Translations under genes and position numbers: made by a program
In this document: positions 1 through 8,467 of the stretch, one piece after another
How positions within the stretch are numbered: position 1 is the stretch's first letter
Layout of the letters: every line of letters starts with the position of its first letter
The notes under the pieces: model-generated
What the model was told of the DNA's origin: nothing
Seen by the model: the letters and a program-made list of their open reading frames with translations, nothing else
Database searches by the model: none
Assembly (NCBI GenBank): GCA_031368465.1
Contig: JANMNT010000275.1
Span: 1-23,597, forward strand
Direction: 5' to 3'
DNA: 23,597 nucleotides
From: UKL13-2 sp031368465
GTDB lineage: Bacteria; Pseudomonadota; Gammaproteobacteria; Burkholderiales; Usitatibacteraceae

Positions 1-34
1 GATACCAAGGGCAATTGCCAAATCCCTAAACGCG

Positions 35-1384
35 TTACAAATTCACGCGAAACGCCGCCGCCGTTTTCGCGGTAACTTCTTCAACCGTCACACCCGGGTG
101 CAACTCAATGAGTACCAGCCCCGCTAGCGGATGCACCTCGAACACACACAGATCGGTGATGATGAGATTGACCACACCGCGGCCGGTTAGCGGTAGTGAG
201 CACTGTTTGAGGATTTTTGACGCGCCGTCTTTGGAGGTGTGTTCCATCAACACCACCACCCGCTTGACGCCGGACACCAAATCCATGGCGCCACCGGGGC
301 CTTTGACCATCTTGCCCGGCACCATCCAATTGGCCAGATCGCCATTCTCGGCAACCTCAAGGCCACCGAGGATCGACAAATCAATATGCCCGCCGCGAAT
401 CATGCCAAACGAATCGGCACTTGAAAAAAAACTGGAACCGGGAAGTGTTGTGATGGTTTGTTTACCGGCATTGATCAAATCAGGATCGACGGCATCGTCG
501 GACGGGAAGGGGCCGATACCGAGCAAGCCGTTTTCACTTTGCAAGGTGACACTCATGCCGGCCGGAATGTGATTCGCCACCAACGTCGGAATGCCGATGC
601 CGAGATTGACATAGTAGCCGTCACGTAATTCTTTGGCCGCACGCTTGGCCATCACGTCGCGAATCGGCGAATCCTTTTTGGATGAGCCGGCACCTTGCAC
701 GGTGCGGAACTCAATACGCTTTTCATATTTCGCGCCCTGAATGATGCGGTCAACAAAAATGCCCGGTGTGTGAATCTGATCCGGGTCGAGCTCACCGACT
801 TCAACCAGTTCTTCGACTTCCGCCACCGTCACCTTGCCGCAGGTGGCGATCATCGGGTTGAAGTTGCGCGAGGTCTTGCGATAAACCAGGTTGCCGGATT
901 TGTCACCTTTCCACGCTTTGACAATCGCCAGGTCGGCACGAATCGCCTCTTCCAGCACGTATTCCTTGCCGTCAAAATTGTGCGTGTGTTTGTCTTCGGC
1001 GAGCTTGGTACCAAACGCGGTGCGGGTATAAAAGCCGGGAATGCCGGCACCACCGGCGCGGAATTTTTCGGCGAGTGTGCCCTGTGGCGTCAATTGCAAT
1101 TCAAGTTCGCCCGCCAGCACCTGGCGCTCGAACTCCTTGTTTTCCCCAACATACGACGCGATGACTTTTTTTACCTGATGCGTCTTGAGCAACAAGCCCA
1201 TACCAAAATCATCCACACCGGCGTTGTTGCCGGCGATGGTTAGCCCGGTGGTTTTGCTCTCGACCAACGCACCGATCAAATTCTCGGGGATGCCACACAA
1301 GCCGAAACCACCGGCGGCGATGGTCATGTCGTTGTGCAACAGGTCGGCAAGGGCGGATTTTGCGTCGGCATAAACTTTACTCAT
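35..1384 (-). CDS. scoAB: Succinyl-CoA:3-ketoacid CoA-transferase, fused A and B subunits
   Basis: It transfers CoA from succinyl-CoA to acetoacetate, giving acetoacetyl-CoA, in cytoplasmic ketone-body/PHB-derived carbon use. The 449-residue protein has the A-subunit at about 1-225 (GGFGLCGIPE near 25-34, glycine-rich GAGIPGFYT near 112-120) and the B-subunit at about 240-449. Both are joined by a short polar linker (about 226-240, GAGSSKKDS). The catalytic glutamate is visible as Glu284 in SENGLLGIG. Most bacteria encode the two subunits as separate genes of about 230 and 215 residues; here they form one frame with no stop, like the eukaryotic SCOT but without its mitochondrial leader. The ATG at 1384 is preceded by GGAG at a 6-base spacing. 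It lies 86 bases after bdhA on the same strand, whose product, acetoacetate, is its substrate. Recognition is strong. The exact substrate (acetoacetate versus another 3-oxoacid) is inferred from bdhA. Confidence 0.93.
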   Translation of the reverse strand: MSKVYADAKSALADLLHNDMTIAAGGFGLCGIPENLIGALVESKTTGLTIAGNNAGVDDFGMGLLLKTHQVKKVIASYVGENKEFERQVLAGELELQLTPQGTLAEKFRAGGAGIPGFYTRTAFGTKLAEDKHTHNFDGKEYVLEEAIRADLAIVKAWKGDKSGNLVYRKTSRNFNPMIATCGKVTVAEVEELVEVGELDPDQIHTPGIFVDRIIQGAKYEKRIEFRTVQGAGSSKKDSPIRDVMAKRAAKELRDGYYVNLGIGIPTLVANHIPAGMSVTLQSENGLLGIGPFPSDDAVDPDLINAGKQTITTLPGSSFFSSADSFGMIRGGHIDLSILGGLEVAENGDLANWMVPGKMVKGPGGAMDLVSGVKRVVVLMEHTSKDGASKILKQCSLPLTGRGVVNLIITDLCVFEVHPLAGLVLIELHPGVTVEEVTAKTAAAFRVNL

Positions 1385-1470
1385 GCGGTTCTCCAGGATT
1401 CGATTGGGTCGTACGATATGTCGCGGGTCTTGATCGTATTGCGTGGTGATTGTGCGGCGGTTGAGTAGCG

Positions 1471-2262
1471 TTAGCGCGCGGTCCAGCCGCCGTCAATCGA
1501 CATCGAGGTGCCGGTGATGCCCTGCGCCGCATCCGACGCAAGATACACCGCGAGGGAGGCGACTTCATCAATCTCGGCAAAACGTTTGTTCGGTTGCGGC
1601 GCCAGAATAATGTCGCGGATCACATCCTCGCGCGGGATGCCGTGTACCCGCGCCTGGTCATCAATTTGTTTTTCCACCAGCGGGGTAAACACGTACCCCG
1701 GGCAAATGGCATTGACCGTAATGCCCTGCTCGGCAACTTCGAGTGCGCAGGATTTGGTAAACCCGACCACACCGTGTTTCGCCGCCACATAGGCCGACTT
1801 GAACGGTGACGCGACCAGACCGTGGGCCGACGCAATGTTGATCACCCGCCCCCACTTTTTTTGTTTCATCAACGGCAGCACCGCGCGGGTGGTGTGAAAC
1901 ACCGACGACAAATTGATGGCGATGATCGCATCCCACTTTTCCGGTGGGAATGTGTCAACCGGCGAAACGTGTTGAATGCCCGCGTTATTGACCAGTACAT
2001 CGACCGCGCCAAACTGTTCAGCGGCGGTTTCGATCATGGCGGAAATTTCGTGTGGCTTGGACATATCAGCGCCGGAATATTTCACCGTCACGCCAAATTC
2101 GCGCTCAATGCCGGCGCGGATGGCTTCAATCTCGGCCGCATCGCCAAAACCGTTTAAGGTGATGTTTGCCCCTTCGCGCGCAAACGCGCGCGCAATGCCA
2201 AGGCCAATGCCCGAGGTCGAGCCGGTTACCACGACAGAACGATTGATGTGTTGCTTTGCCAT
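1471..2262 (-). CDS. bdhA: D-3-hydroxybutyrate dehydrogenase (SDR family)
   Basis: It oxidises (R)-3-hydroxybutyrate to acetoacetate with NAD+ in the cytoplasm. The 263 residues form a classical short-chain dehydrogenase: cofactor motif TGSTSGIG at 13-20, NNAG at 92-95, catalytic Ser145 (NIASAHG), Tyr158 and Lys162 in YVAAK. The region after the active site, including AICPGYVFTPLVEKQI and the LAPQPNKRF segment, is characteristic of 3-hydroxybutyrate dehydrogenases rather than of generic SDRs. The start codon directly follows the TAA stop of the upstream acetyltransferase gene (TAA then ATG, no spacer). Its AGAGG-like ribosome site therefore lies inside that gene's last codons, suggesting translational coupling. 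The CoA-transferase that uses its product follows. Another SDR specificity is possible but less likely in this context. Confidence 0.92.
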   Translation of the reverse strand: MAKQHINRSVVVTGSTSGIGLGIARAFAREGANITLNGFGDAAEIEAIRAGIEREFGVTVKYSGADMSKPHEISAMIETAAEQFGAVDVLVNNAGIQHVSPVDTFPPEKWDAIIAINLSSVFHTTRAVLPLMKQKKWGRVINIASAHGLVASPFKSAYVAAKHGVVGFTKSCALEVAEQGITVNAICPGYVFTPLVEKQIDDQARVHGIPREDVIRDIILAPQPNKRFAEIDEVASLAVYLASDAAQGITGTSMSIDGGWTAR

Positions 2263-2718
2263 TTAGGACCTCTGCATTTCCAAGTGGGGGATACCGTCTT
2301 CAATATAGGGCGCTGAATCCGTGACAAAGCCAAAGCCCTGATAAAACTTTTCCAAACGCGCCTGCGCACCAATACGATTTGGCAAACCGGGATACAGCGC
2401 TTCATGCCGTGTACACGCTTCACGCATGAGCAATTTGCCAAAGCCGCCCGATCGGTATTCGTTGGTGGTGATGACGCGACCAATCGACGGCACGGCAAAC
2501 TTGATACCGGCATCAACCAACCGGCAGTAGGCGGCGAGTTTTTTGGCGTCACCCTCGCCATCCCAGCCGAGCAAATGCCACGAATAAAAATCGGCGCCGT
2601 CGAGATCCTGAAACGGGCAATTCTGCTCCATCACAAACACGTCAACCCGCGCCGCCGAGGCGGCATACCAGTCGCGCGGTGGCAGGTCGTCAAAGCGGGC
2701 GAATTGCCAGGTCAACAT
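2263..2718 (-). CDS. ElaA-like GNAT-family N-acetyltransferase
   Basis: A 151-residue single-domain protein resembling the ElaA group of GNAT acetyltransferases. Family-like features are the N-terminal WYAASAARVDVFVMEQNCPFQDLD block (about residues 17-40), the IGRVITTNEYRSGGFGKLLM acetyl-CoA-binding region (about 79-98), and the C-terminal GFGFV...IPHLEM segment. ElaA proteins have no well-established substrate, so I assign only an acetyl-CoA-dependent transferase role. The gene starts 3 bases after the ppsA stop codon and ends immediately before the bdhA ATG, so it is embedded in the ppsA-bdhA-scoAB unit. Its place there may reflect co-transcription rather than a shared pathway. Confidence 0.85.
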   Translation of the reverse strand: MLTWQFARFDDLPPRDWYAASAARVDVFVMEQNCPFQDLDGADFYSWHLLGWDGEGDAKKLAAYCRLVDAGIKFAVPSIGRVITTNEYRSGGFGKLLMREACTRHEALYPGLPNRIGAQARLEKFYQGFGFVTDSAPYIEDGIPHLEMQRS

Positions 2719-2721
2719 CAG

Positions 2722-5121
2722 CTACGTCACCTTCGCCAAATGCAGCCAGGTCTCAACAACCGTATCAGGATTCAACGACATCGATTCAATGCCTTCTTTC
2801 ATCAACCATTCGGCAAGATCGGGATAATCCGATGGGCCCTGCCCGCAGATGCCGACGTATTTATTGGCTTTGCGACACGCGACGATGGCCATATGCAACA
2901 TGCGTTTGACCGCCTCGTCGCGTTCGTCAAAGGCATCCATCACCAACCCCGAATCGCGGTCGAGCGCGAGTGTCAGCTGGGTCATATCATTCGAGCCAAT
3001 CGAGAATCCGTCGAAGCGCTGCAAAAATTCATCCGCCAGAATTGCATTGGATGGAATCTCGCACATCATGACAACACGCAGACCGTTTTTTTCGCGCTCG
3101 AGACCAAACTCTTTCATGATCGCCAACACCGCATCGGCCTCGCCGAGTGTGCGCACAAACGGCACCATCAATTCAACATTGGTCAGACCCATGGTGTCGC
3201 GAACGTATTTCATCGCCTCACATTCGAGTCGGAAACATTCGCGGAACGATTGTGCGATGTAGCGCGAGGCACCGCGAAAACCCAGCATGGGGTTTTCTTC
3301 GGTCGGCTCGTAACGCGGTCCACCGATCAGATTGCGGTACTCGTTCGATTTAAAATCCGACAGCCGGACAATTACTTTTTTCGGCCAGAACGCGGCGGCG
3401 ATGGTGGCCACACCCTCGATCATTTTCTGTTTGTAGAATTCAACCGGATTGTCATAGCCACGCGAAGCCTTCGCCACCTGTGCGCGCACGTCGTCCGGCA
3501 GCTTCGCATAATCAAGACACGCCTTCGGGTGAATACCAATGGTGTTGGAAATAATAAATTCCAACCGCGCCAAACCAACCCCCTCGTTCGGCAGCTGCGC
3601 AAAGTCGAACGCCAATTGTGGATTGCCGACGTTCATCGCAATCTTCACCGGAATTTTTGGCATGTTGTCGAGCGCCACCGTGATGATTTCGAACGGCACC
3701 CGGCCCTGATAAACAAATCCAGAGTCGCCTTCGCAGCAACTGGCAGTGATGTCCTCGCCGTTCTTGATGACCTCGGTCGCGTTCTCGCAGCCGACAATGG
3801 CCGGCACACCAAGTTCGCGCGCAATGATGGCGGCGTGACAGGTACGTCCACCGCGGTTGGTAATGATGGCCGATGCCTTTTTCATGACCGGTTCCCAATT
3901 CGGGTCGGTCATGTCCGTGACAATCACATCACCCGGTTGGAACAACGCAATCTCATCAACGTGGGCAATCACCCGCGCCGGTCCGGTACCCACTTTGCCA
4001 CCGATGGCACGTCCCTCGGCAAGTTTTTTGCCGGTACCGTTGAGTTTGTAACGCGTCAGTGAATCCGTCTTGGTCTCTTGTGACTTCACGGTTTCGGGGC
4101 GCGCCTGCAGGATATAGAGTTTGCCGTCCTGCCCGTCGCGACCCCACTCGATATCCATTGGCCGGCCGTAGTGGTTTTCAATCGCAACCGCATATCGGGC
4201 CAGCTCTTCAACGTCGGCATCGCTCAGCGAAAAGCGGTCCCGGTCGGCCTGATCAATCGGTCTGGTTTCAACCGATTTGCCCGCCGCCTGCGCATCACCA
4301 AACACCATCTTTTGTGCTTTTGAGCCGAGTGAACGGCGCAGCACCGCGGGCTTGGCATTTTTCAGACATTGTTTGCTGACATAAAACTCATCCGGGTTGA
4401 CGGCCCCCTGCACCACCATTTCGCCGAGGCCGTAACTGGAAGTGATAAACACGACATCACGGAACCCGGACTCGGTATCGAGCGTGAACATCACGCCGGC
4501 CGCGCCTGAGTCTGATCTCACCATGCGTTGCACACCGGCCGACAGTGCAACCTCGGCGTGTTCAAACGATTGATGGACGCGGTAGGAAATGGCGCGGTCG
4601 TTGTAAAGCGAGGCAAACACGTGTTTGATCGCTTCGAGTACGTTGTCGATACCCCTGATATTGAGATAGGTTTCCTGTTGCCCGGCAAACGATGCATCGG
4701 GCAAATCCTCGGCGGTCGCCGAGGAGCGCACAGCAAACGACGCCTCGCCGTGGTCGGCTGTCAGGCTCGCGTATGCAGCCCGAATTTCGGCCTCCAGCGC
4801 CGGTTGCAGCGGGGCGTTCACCACCAATGCCCGTACCATCGCACCGGTTTTGGACAGCGCCGCGAGATCTTCAATATCGAGCGTGGTCAACGCGTTATTG
4901 ATTTTTTCAGTCAACTTGTTGTGGTTCAGAAATTCGCGGAATGCCTCGGCCGTGGTGGCAAAACCGCCCGGCACCCGCACGCCGGCCGCCGCCAGCTGGC
5001 TGATCAACTCGCCGAGCGACGCGTTTTTACCGCCGACAGCGGCAACATCATCCATCCGGCATTGTGACAATGGTACGACGCGCGGGGCGTTGGCGGGGTT
5101 AACTACTGGGGCTTGGGCCAT
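2722..5121 (-). CDS. ppsA: Phosphoenolpyruvate synthase
   Basis: It converts pyruvate + ATP + water to PEP + AMP + Pi, the entry step of gluconeogenesis from C3 compounds. The protein has 799 residues; E. coli PpsA has 792. An N-terminal nucleotide-binding domain begins near GGKNASLGEL (30-39) and includes VRSSATAEDLP (131-141). The swivelling phosphohistidine domain carries GGRTCHAAI with catalytic His429 and, two residues before it, Thr427, the site normally modified by the PpsR regulator. The C-terminal PEP/pyruvate domain ends with CGQGPSDYPD (catalytic Cys near 759) and SLNPDTVVETW. I chose the ATG at 5121. An in-frame extension to 5298 exists, but its 59 extra residues are unlike the family and read through the promoter region. 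A good Shine-Dalgarno before 5121 is not obvious. It heads the elaA-bdhA-scoAB array and diverges from ppsR. Confidence 0.95.
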   Translation of the reverse strand: MAQAPVVNPANAPRVVPLSQCRMDDVAAVGGKNASLGELISQLAAAGVRVPGGFATTAEAFREFLNHNKLTEKINNALTTLDIEDLAALSKTGAMVRALVVNAPLQPALEAEIRAAYASLTADHGEASFAVRSSATAEDLPDASFAGQQETYLNIRGIDNVLEAIKHVFASLYNDRAISYRVHQSFEHAEVALSAGVQRMVRSDSGAAGVMFTLDTESGFRDVVFITSSYGLGEMVVQGAVNPDEFYVSKQCLKNAKPAVLRRSLGSKAQKMVFGDAQAAGKSVETRPIDQADRDRFSLSDADVEELARYAVAIENHYGRPMDIEWGRDGQDGKLYILQARPETVKSQETKTDSLTRYKLNGTGKKLAEGRAIGGKVGTGPARVIAHVDEIALFQPGDVIVTDMTDPNWEPVMKKASAIITNRGGRTCHAAIIARELGVPAIVGCENATEVIKNGEDITASCCEGDSGFVYQGRVPFEIITVALDNMPKIPVKIAMNVGNPQLAFDFAQLPNEGVGLARLEFIISNTIGIHPKACLDYAKLPDDVRAQVAKASRGYDNPVEFYKQKMIEGVATIAAAFWPKKVIVRLSDFKSNEYRNLIGGPRYEPTEENPMLGFRGASRYIAQSFRECFRLECEAMKYVRDTMGLTNVELMVPFVRTLGEADAVLAIMKEFGLEREKNGLRVVMMCEIPSNAILADEFLQRFDGFSIGSNDMTQLTLALDRDSGLVMDAFDERDEAVKRMLHMAIVACRKANKYVGICGQGPSDYPDLAEWLMKEGIESMSLNPDTVVETWLHLAKVT

Positions 5122-5170
5122 GAAAGACGCTTTCGGAGGGTAAAGGACTTGCCACGGGGGAAACGCTGCA

Positions 5171-5224
5171 CTGGCTTGCTTCCGGCAACCAGCGCCGGAG
5201 GCGGTTGGCGGAAGACAACGCCAG
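5171..5224 (-). promoter_or_regulatory. Strong hairpin in the ppsA leader
   Basis: The bases at 5179-5190 (CTTCCGGCAACC) pair with 5203-5214 (GGTTGGCGGAAG), 11 of 12 positions matching. A small inner GCC/GGC stem (5194-5196 with 5200-5202) and an outer CTGGC/GCCAG pair (5171-5175 with 5220-5224) extend it. It lies between the predicted ppsA start of transcription (about 5250) and the ppsA start codon, so it would form in the 5' leader. No U-run follows it on the minus strand, so it is not a plain terminator. The function is not known to me. Confidence 0.55.
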
Positions 5225-5235
5225 CGATAACAATG

Positions 5236-5264
5236 TTGCGCTGCAAAAGACGTAAAATTATAGC
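5236..5264 (+). promoter_or_regulatory. Candidate sigma-70 promoter for ppsR
   Basis: TTGCGC at 5236-5241 and TATAGC at 5259-5264 are separated by 17 bases. This predicts a start near 5271 and a leader of about 44 bases before the ppsR GTG. The match is moderate and the call rests on position and spacing only. Confidence 0.4.
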
Positions 5265-5287
5265 GGACGGAGGCTATTTTGCTCCAA
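5257..5287 (-). promoter_or_regulatory. Candidate promoter for ppsA
   Basis: On the minus strand a perfect TATAAT occupies 5262-5257, with a weak upstream TTGGAG at 5287-5282 (19-base spacer). The -10 physically overlaps the -10 of the divergent ppsR promoter, so the two polymerases should exclude each other. The poor -35 would fit dependence on an activator, but I cannot identify one. Confidence 0.4.
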
Positions 5288-5314
5288 TCACACTTCATTC
5301 AATCAGGAGCGACC

Positions 5315-6139
5315 GTGCCCCACAGAAGAACCGCGTTTTTTGTCTCCGACCGGACCGGTATTACGGTCGAGATGCTGGGCAACTCGCTGCTTACCCAGTT
5401 TGACGATATTGAATTCCGCCGGATTACGCTGCCTTTTATCGACAATATCGAAAAAGTCCGCGACGTGATGAACCAAATCGAGCTGAATCATCGCGAATCC
5501 GGTCAACGGCCGCTGGTTTTTACCTCGCTGATGAATACTGAATTGCGGCTCGAAATTGCCAAGGCAAACGCCATGGTTCTTGATCTGTTTGACCGGTTTA
5601 TTGTGCCGCTTGAGGAAGAACTGGGCGTGAAGTCGGCTCATGCGATCGGTCGCAGCCACTCGGCGGGTAATTTTAAGGACTACAACCACCGCATTGAAGC
5701 CGTCAACTACACGCTGGCGCACGACGACGGCATCACCAACCGTAATCTCGAACAGGCCGACATCATCCTGGTCGGTGTGTCTCGCTCCGGAAAAACCCCG
5801 ACCTGTTTGTACATGGCGTTGCAGTTTGGCGTGAAAGCGGCCAACTACCCGTTGATTCCGGAAGATCTGGAAAAAATGAAGCTGCCTCCCGCGCTGTTGC
5901 CACTCAAGGGAAAGGTGTGGGGCCTTTCGATTGTGCCGGAACGCCTGACCCAGATTCGCCAGGAACGCAAACCCGACAGCAAATATGCCTCGCTGGAAAA
6001 CTGCAAGTGGGAAGTGTCCACCGCCGAACGACTGATGGAAGGCGCTGGCGTCCGCTATCTAAACTCGACCACCAAGTCGATTGAAGAGTTAGCCACCACC
6101 ATCCTGCACGAGGCTGGGCTTGATCGGCGCGTTTATTGA
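5315..6139 (+). CDS. ppsR: PEP synthase regulatory protein (bifunctional kinase/pyrophosphorylase)
   Basis: The DUF299 family protein inactivates PpsA by ADP-dependent phosphorylation of the threonine next to the catalytic histidine, and reactivates it by Pi-dependent dephosphorylation. The 274 residues match the usual length. Visible are the N-terminal FFVSDRTGITVEMLG (about 9-22), the AIGRSHSAG stretch (110-118) and the P-loop GVSRSGKTP at 154-162. I chose the GTG at 5315 because AGGAG at 5305-5309 sits five bases upstream and the family starts with this RRTAFFVSDRTG sequence. A TTG at 5279 would add 12 unsupported residues. It is divergent from its target ppsA, a common arrangement, and PpsA here keeps the target threonine (Thr427). 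Confidence 0.95.
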   Translation: MPHRRTAFFVSDRTGITVEMLGNSLLTQFDDIEFRRITLPFIDNIEKVRDVMNQIELNHRESGQRPLVFTSLMNTELRLEIAKANAMVLDLFDRFIVPLEEELGVKSAHAIGRSHSAGNFKDYNHRIEAVNYTLAHDDGITNRNLEQADIILVGVSRSGKTPTCLYMALQFGVKAANYPLIPEDLEKMKLPPALLPLKGKVWGLSIVPERLTQIRQERKPDSKYASLENCKWEVSTAERLMEGAGVRYLNSTTKSIEELATTILHEAGLDRRVY

Positions 6140-6449
6140 GGTACCTGGCGAGCGAAGCTTCGTGTCGATGCTGCGCCGCACTATTGCTGCAACGCACAAT
6201 CAATATGATGTATTGACTGTTGCATAAGCGGCACAGTTACGGCCTAATTCAAACAAGTTAGCCACCGATTGCGCATGGATTGCGGGATAATTTTGGTTGT
6301 ATTGTGGTCAACAAATCGCCCGACCGAATCGGTGCCTTTGCAGGTGACAATTGCCCGTATCGCAACAACGGCATAAACCGCCCGTTTTCAGCCTTTTGTT
6401 TTACGTCAGTTTCCAATAACAATAGTTTTCATCTCGCGAGGAGCTTTTA
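6140..6449. other. Intergenic region between ppsR and the esterase gene
   Basis: 310 bases without a credible gene. A perfect 10-base palindrome (CGAAGCTTCG, 6153-6162) follows ppsR but has no T-tract, so it is at best a weak terminator. TTGACT near 6213 resembles a -35, but no well-spaced -10 follows. The region must hold the esterase promoter, which I cannot place. GAGGAG at 6438-6443 is a good ribosome-binding site for the next gene. Confidence 0.5.
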
Positions 6450-8321
6450 ATGTCACGTAAATCTTTTGCCAAACGTGTTCTTCCAGCCGTTGTTGCCAGC
6501 GCTCTTGCATTTGGCGGCAGCGCCAGCGCCGTGCAATTCCAGGGCGTCTATGTATTCGGCGATAGCTTGTCGGATTCGGGCTACTACCGGCCATTCCTGT
6601 TGCAGATCGGTGTGCCTGCAGGCACCGCCGCAACCCTTGGACGCTTCACCACCAACCCGGGTCCGGTTTGGTCGGAAATCATCGCGCAATACTACGGTGG
6701 CAACGCCAACCCATCCAACGTCGCCGGCGGCGGCATTTTTGCGCAAGGCGGCGCACGTGTTGCCGCAGCTTCCGCGTCCACTCCTCCCGGCGGCGCACAG
6801 CGCCCCGTGACCACCCAAATTGGCGAACATCTTGCCGCCAACGGTGGTGCCGCAAACCCGAATGGTCTTTACGCAATCTGGGCGGGTGGCAATGATCTTT
6901 TGCAAGCCGGCGCCGCAGGTGTCGCATCAGCAAACGATGTGGCCGCACAATCGGCGCGTTTGCGCGCGGCTGGTGCACGTTACATCATGGTGTTTGGCCT
7001 GCCAAATCTTGGCTTGACCCCTGGTGCGCAGGCGGGTGGCGCAGCTGGTGTGGCATTGCAAACCCAGGCGTCTGCAGGATTTAATATCACCTTGTTTAAT
7101 GCCTTGGCAGCAACCGGCCAGCGTGTGATTCCGGTTGATGTCTTTACCATGTTGAATGAAGTTGCGGCGAACCCAAGTGCCTTTGGCTTTACCAACATTT
7201 CAGGTGTTGCCTGCGGACCATTCCCGCCGTTTTCGGCTGGTGGCAATTCGCAGTTCTGTACCGGCTCGACGCTGGTACCGGGCGCCACGCCAACCAATTA
7301 TCTGTTCGCCGACGGCATCCATCCAACCACCGGCGCACACGCAATCGTTGCTGATCTGGTCAAGTCGTTGATTGACGGCCCGAACGCCTACTCGACCATG
7401 GCTGAAGTACCGCTGTCCTCGCGCGCATCACACGTCCGCACGCTTGACGCCGGTCTCCAGCAGGGCGCGTCCGCGGCAATGGGCAAGGTGTCGGCATTTG
7501 CCGCTTACGACGGTGGCAAGTCAGACTTTACGGCGAGCAACCTGAATCCGCAAACCAACACCAAGAACCGTGCTGCAACGGTTGGTCTGACCATGCGTGT
7601 TTCCGAGGGCGTGACGGTCGGCGTTGCGGTTGGCAAAAACAACAATGAGTCGCGTATGGGCGCCGTCGGCCAATATGACCTCGATGAGACGGCGTTTTCG
7701 CTGTTTATGTCGGCAAAATCGGACGGGTTTTATGCCAATGGCACGTTCAGCAATGCGGATTTGAAGTACAACAATATCCGCCGCTTCGTCAAGCTCGGCT
7801 CGGTAACGCGCAATAACAACGCGTCGACGAACGGCTCGAATGTCTCGGGCAGCCTCACCGCCGGTTACGATTTCAACGTTGGTGGACTCGCCGTTGGCCC
7901 GTTTATCGGCTATACCAGCCAGACCGTTTCAGTTGCACGCTTCCAGGAAAATGCCGGTGCGGCGGTGGTGCAGTCGACCGACCTGACGATTGAAGACCAG
8001 AATCGTACATCGCGCGTGACCAGCATCGGTGTGCGTGCCAGCATAAATATCGGCAACTTCACGCCGTTTGCGCGCGTGTCGATGGACAGTGAAGGCAACG
8101 ACAAGGAACGATTTGTCACCGCCTCCCCATCCTCGGTTACGCAAAATATCAAATACGATATTCCGGGCTATCGCGCTGACAATAAGTGGGTAACCGGCGT
8201 GATCGGTATTCGCGGCAACATCACCCCACAAATCGGTCTGGGTGTCGCCTTCTCAACCGTCAGCAGCAAACAGGGTGTGAAGCAGGATGGTGTGACCGCC
8301 AACGTTAACTTTATGTTCTAA
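6450..8321 (+). CDS. GDSL-family esterase/lipase autotransporter (EstA-like)
   Basis: A surface-displayed ester hydrolase secreted by the type V route. The 623 residues begin with a signal peptide (cleavage probably after ASA27). A GDSL passenger domain follows: FGDSLSDSG with nucleophile Ser39, GGARVA near 100-104, GGND at 146-149 and the Asp-His pair of DGIHPT (Asp288, His291). From about residue 345 to the end there is a repetitive aromatic/glycine pattern of a 12-strand autotransporter beta-domain ending in ...NFMF with the expected terminal Phe. The passenger is somewhat shorter than Pseudomonas EstA around residues 155-170. A GAGGAG ribosome site precedes the ATG and a strong terminator follows, so the gene is probably monocistronic. 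Its natural substrate cannot be read from the sequence. Confidence 0.92.
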   Translation: MSRKSFAKRVLPAVVASALAFGGSASAVQFQGVYVFGDSLSDSGYYRPFLLQIGVPAGTAATLGRFTTNPGPVWSEIIAQYYGGNANPSNVAGGGIFAQGGARVAAASASTPPGGAQRPVTTQIGEHLAANGGAANPNGLYAIWAGGNDLLQAGAAGVASANDVAAQSARLRAAGARYIMVFGLPNLGLTPGAQAGGAAGVALQTQASAGFNITLFNALAATGQRVIPVDVFTMLNEVAANPSAFGFTNISGVACGPFPPFSAGGNSQFCTGSTLVPGATPTNYLFADGIHPTTGAHAIVADLVKSLIDGPNAYSTMAEVPLSSRASHVRTLDAGLQQGASAAMGKVSAFAAYDGGKSDFTASNLNPQTNTKNRAATVGLTMRVSEGVTVGVAVGKNNNESRMGAVGQYDLDETAFSLFMSAKSDGFYANGTFSNADLKYNNIRRFVKLGSVTRNNNASTNGSNVSGSLTAGYDFNVGGLAVGPFIGYTSQTVSVARFQENAGAAVVQSTDLTIEDQNRTSRVTSIGVRASINIGNFTPFARVSMDSEGNDKERFVTASPSSVTQNIKYDIPGYRADNKWVTGVIGIRGNITPQIGLGVAFSTVSSKQGVKQDGVTANVNFMF

Positions 8322-8346
8322 GCACGTTACGACTGGCAATCTTCTG

Positions 8347-8380
8347 AAAACCGCTGACGGCTACGTCAGCGGTTTTTTTT
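8347..8380 (+). terminator. Intrinsic terminator after the esterase gene
   Basis: A 9-bp perfect stem, CCGCTGACG (8351-8359) with CGTCAGCGG (8364-8372), closes a GCTA loop. It is followed by eight T (8373-8380) and preceded by AAAA that can extend the stem. It lies 25 bases after the esterase stop codon. Confidence 0.93.
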
Positions 8381-8467
8381 CGCCCGCGATTTGTGGACGG
8401 CGCACGATCGGCCGGACATGAAATATTGAGGCTTGCACAAGGATAAGATTGCAGGCAACATGATTTG

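Noticed and set aside
2404..4062. A 552-codon open frame on the plus strand inside ppsA
   Set aside because: It is antisense to a fully conserved ppsA, its translation is rich in His/Arg/Gln without recognisable motifs, and it is explained by the codon bias of the minus-strand gene.
5122..5298. N-terminal extension of PpsA by 59 residues
   Set aside because: The extra residues are unlike PEP synthases and would cover the leader hairpin and promoter; the family start fits ATG 5121.
6153..6162. Palindrome CGAAGCTTCG after ppsR as a terminator
   Set aside because: The stem is only 5 bp with no loop and no T-tract.
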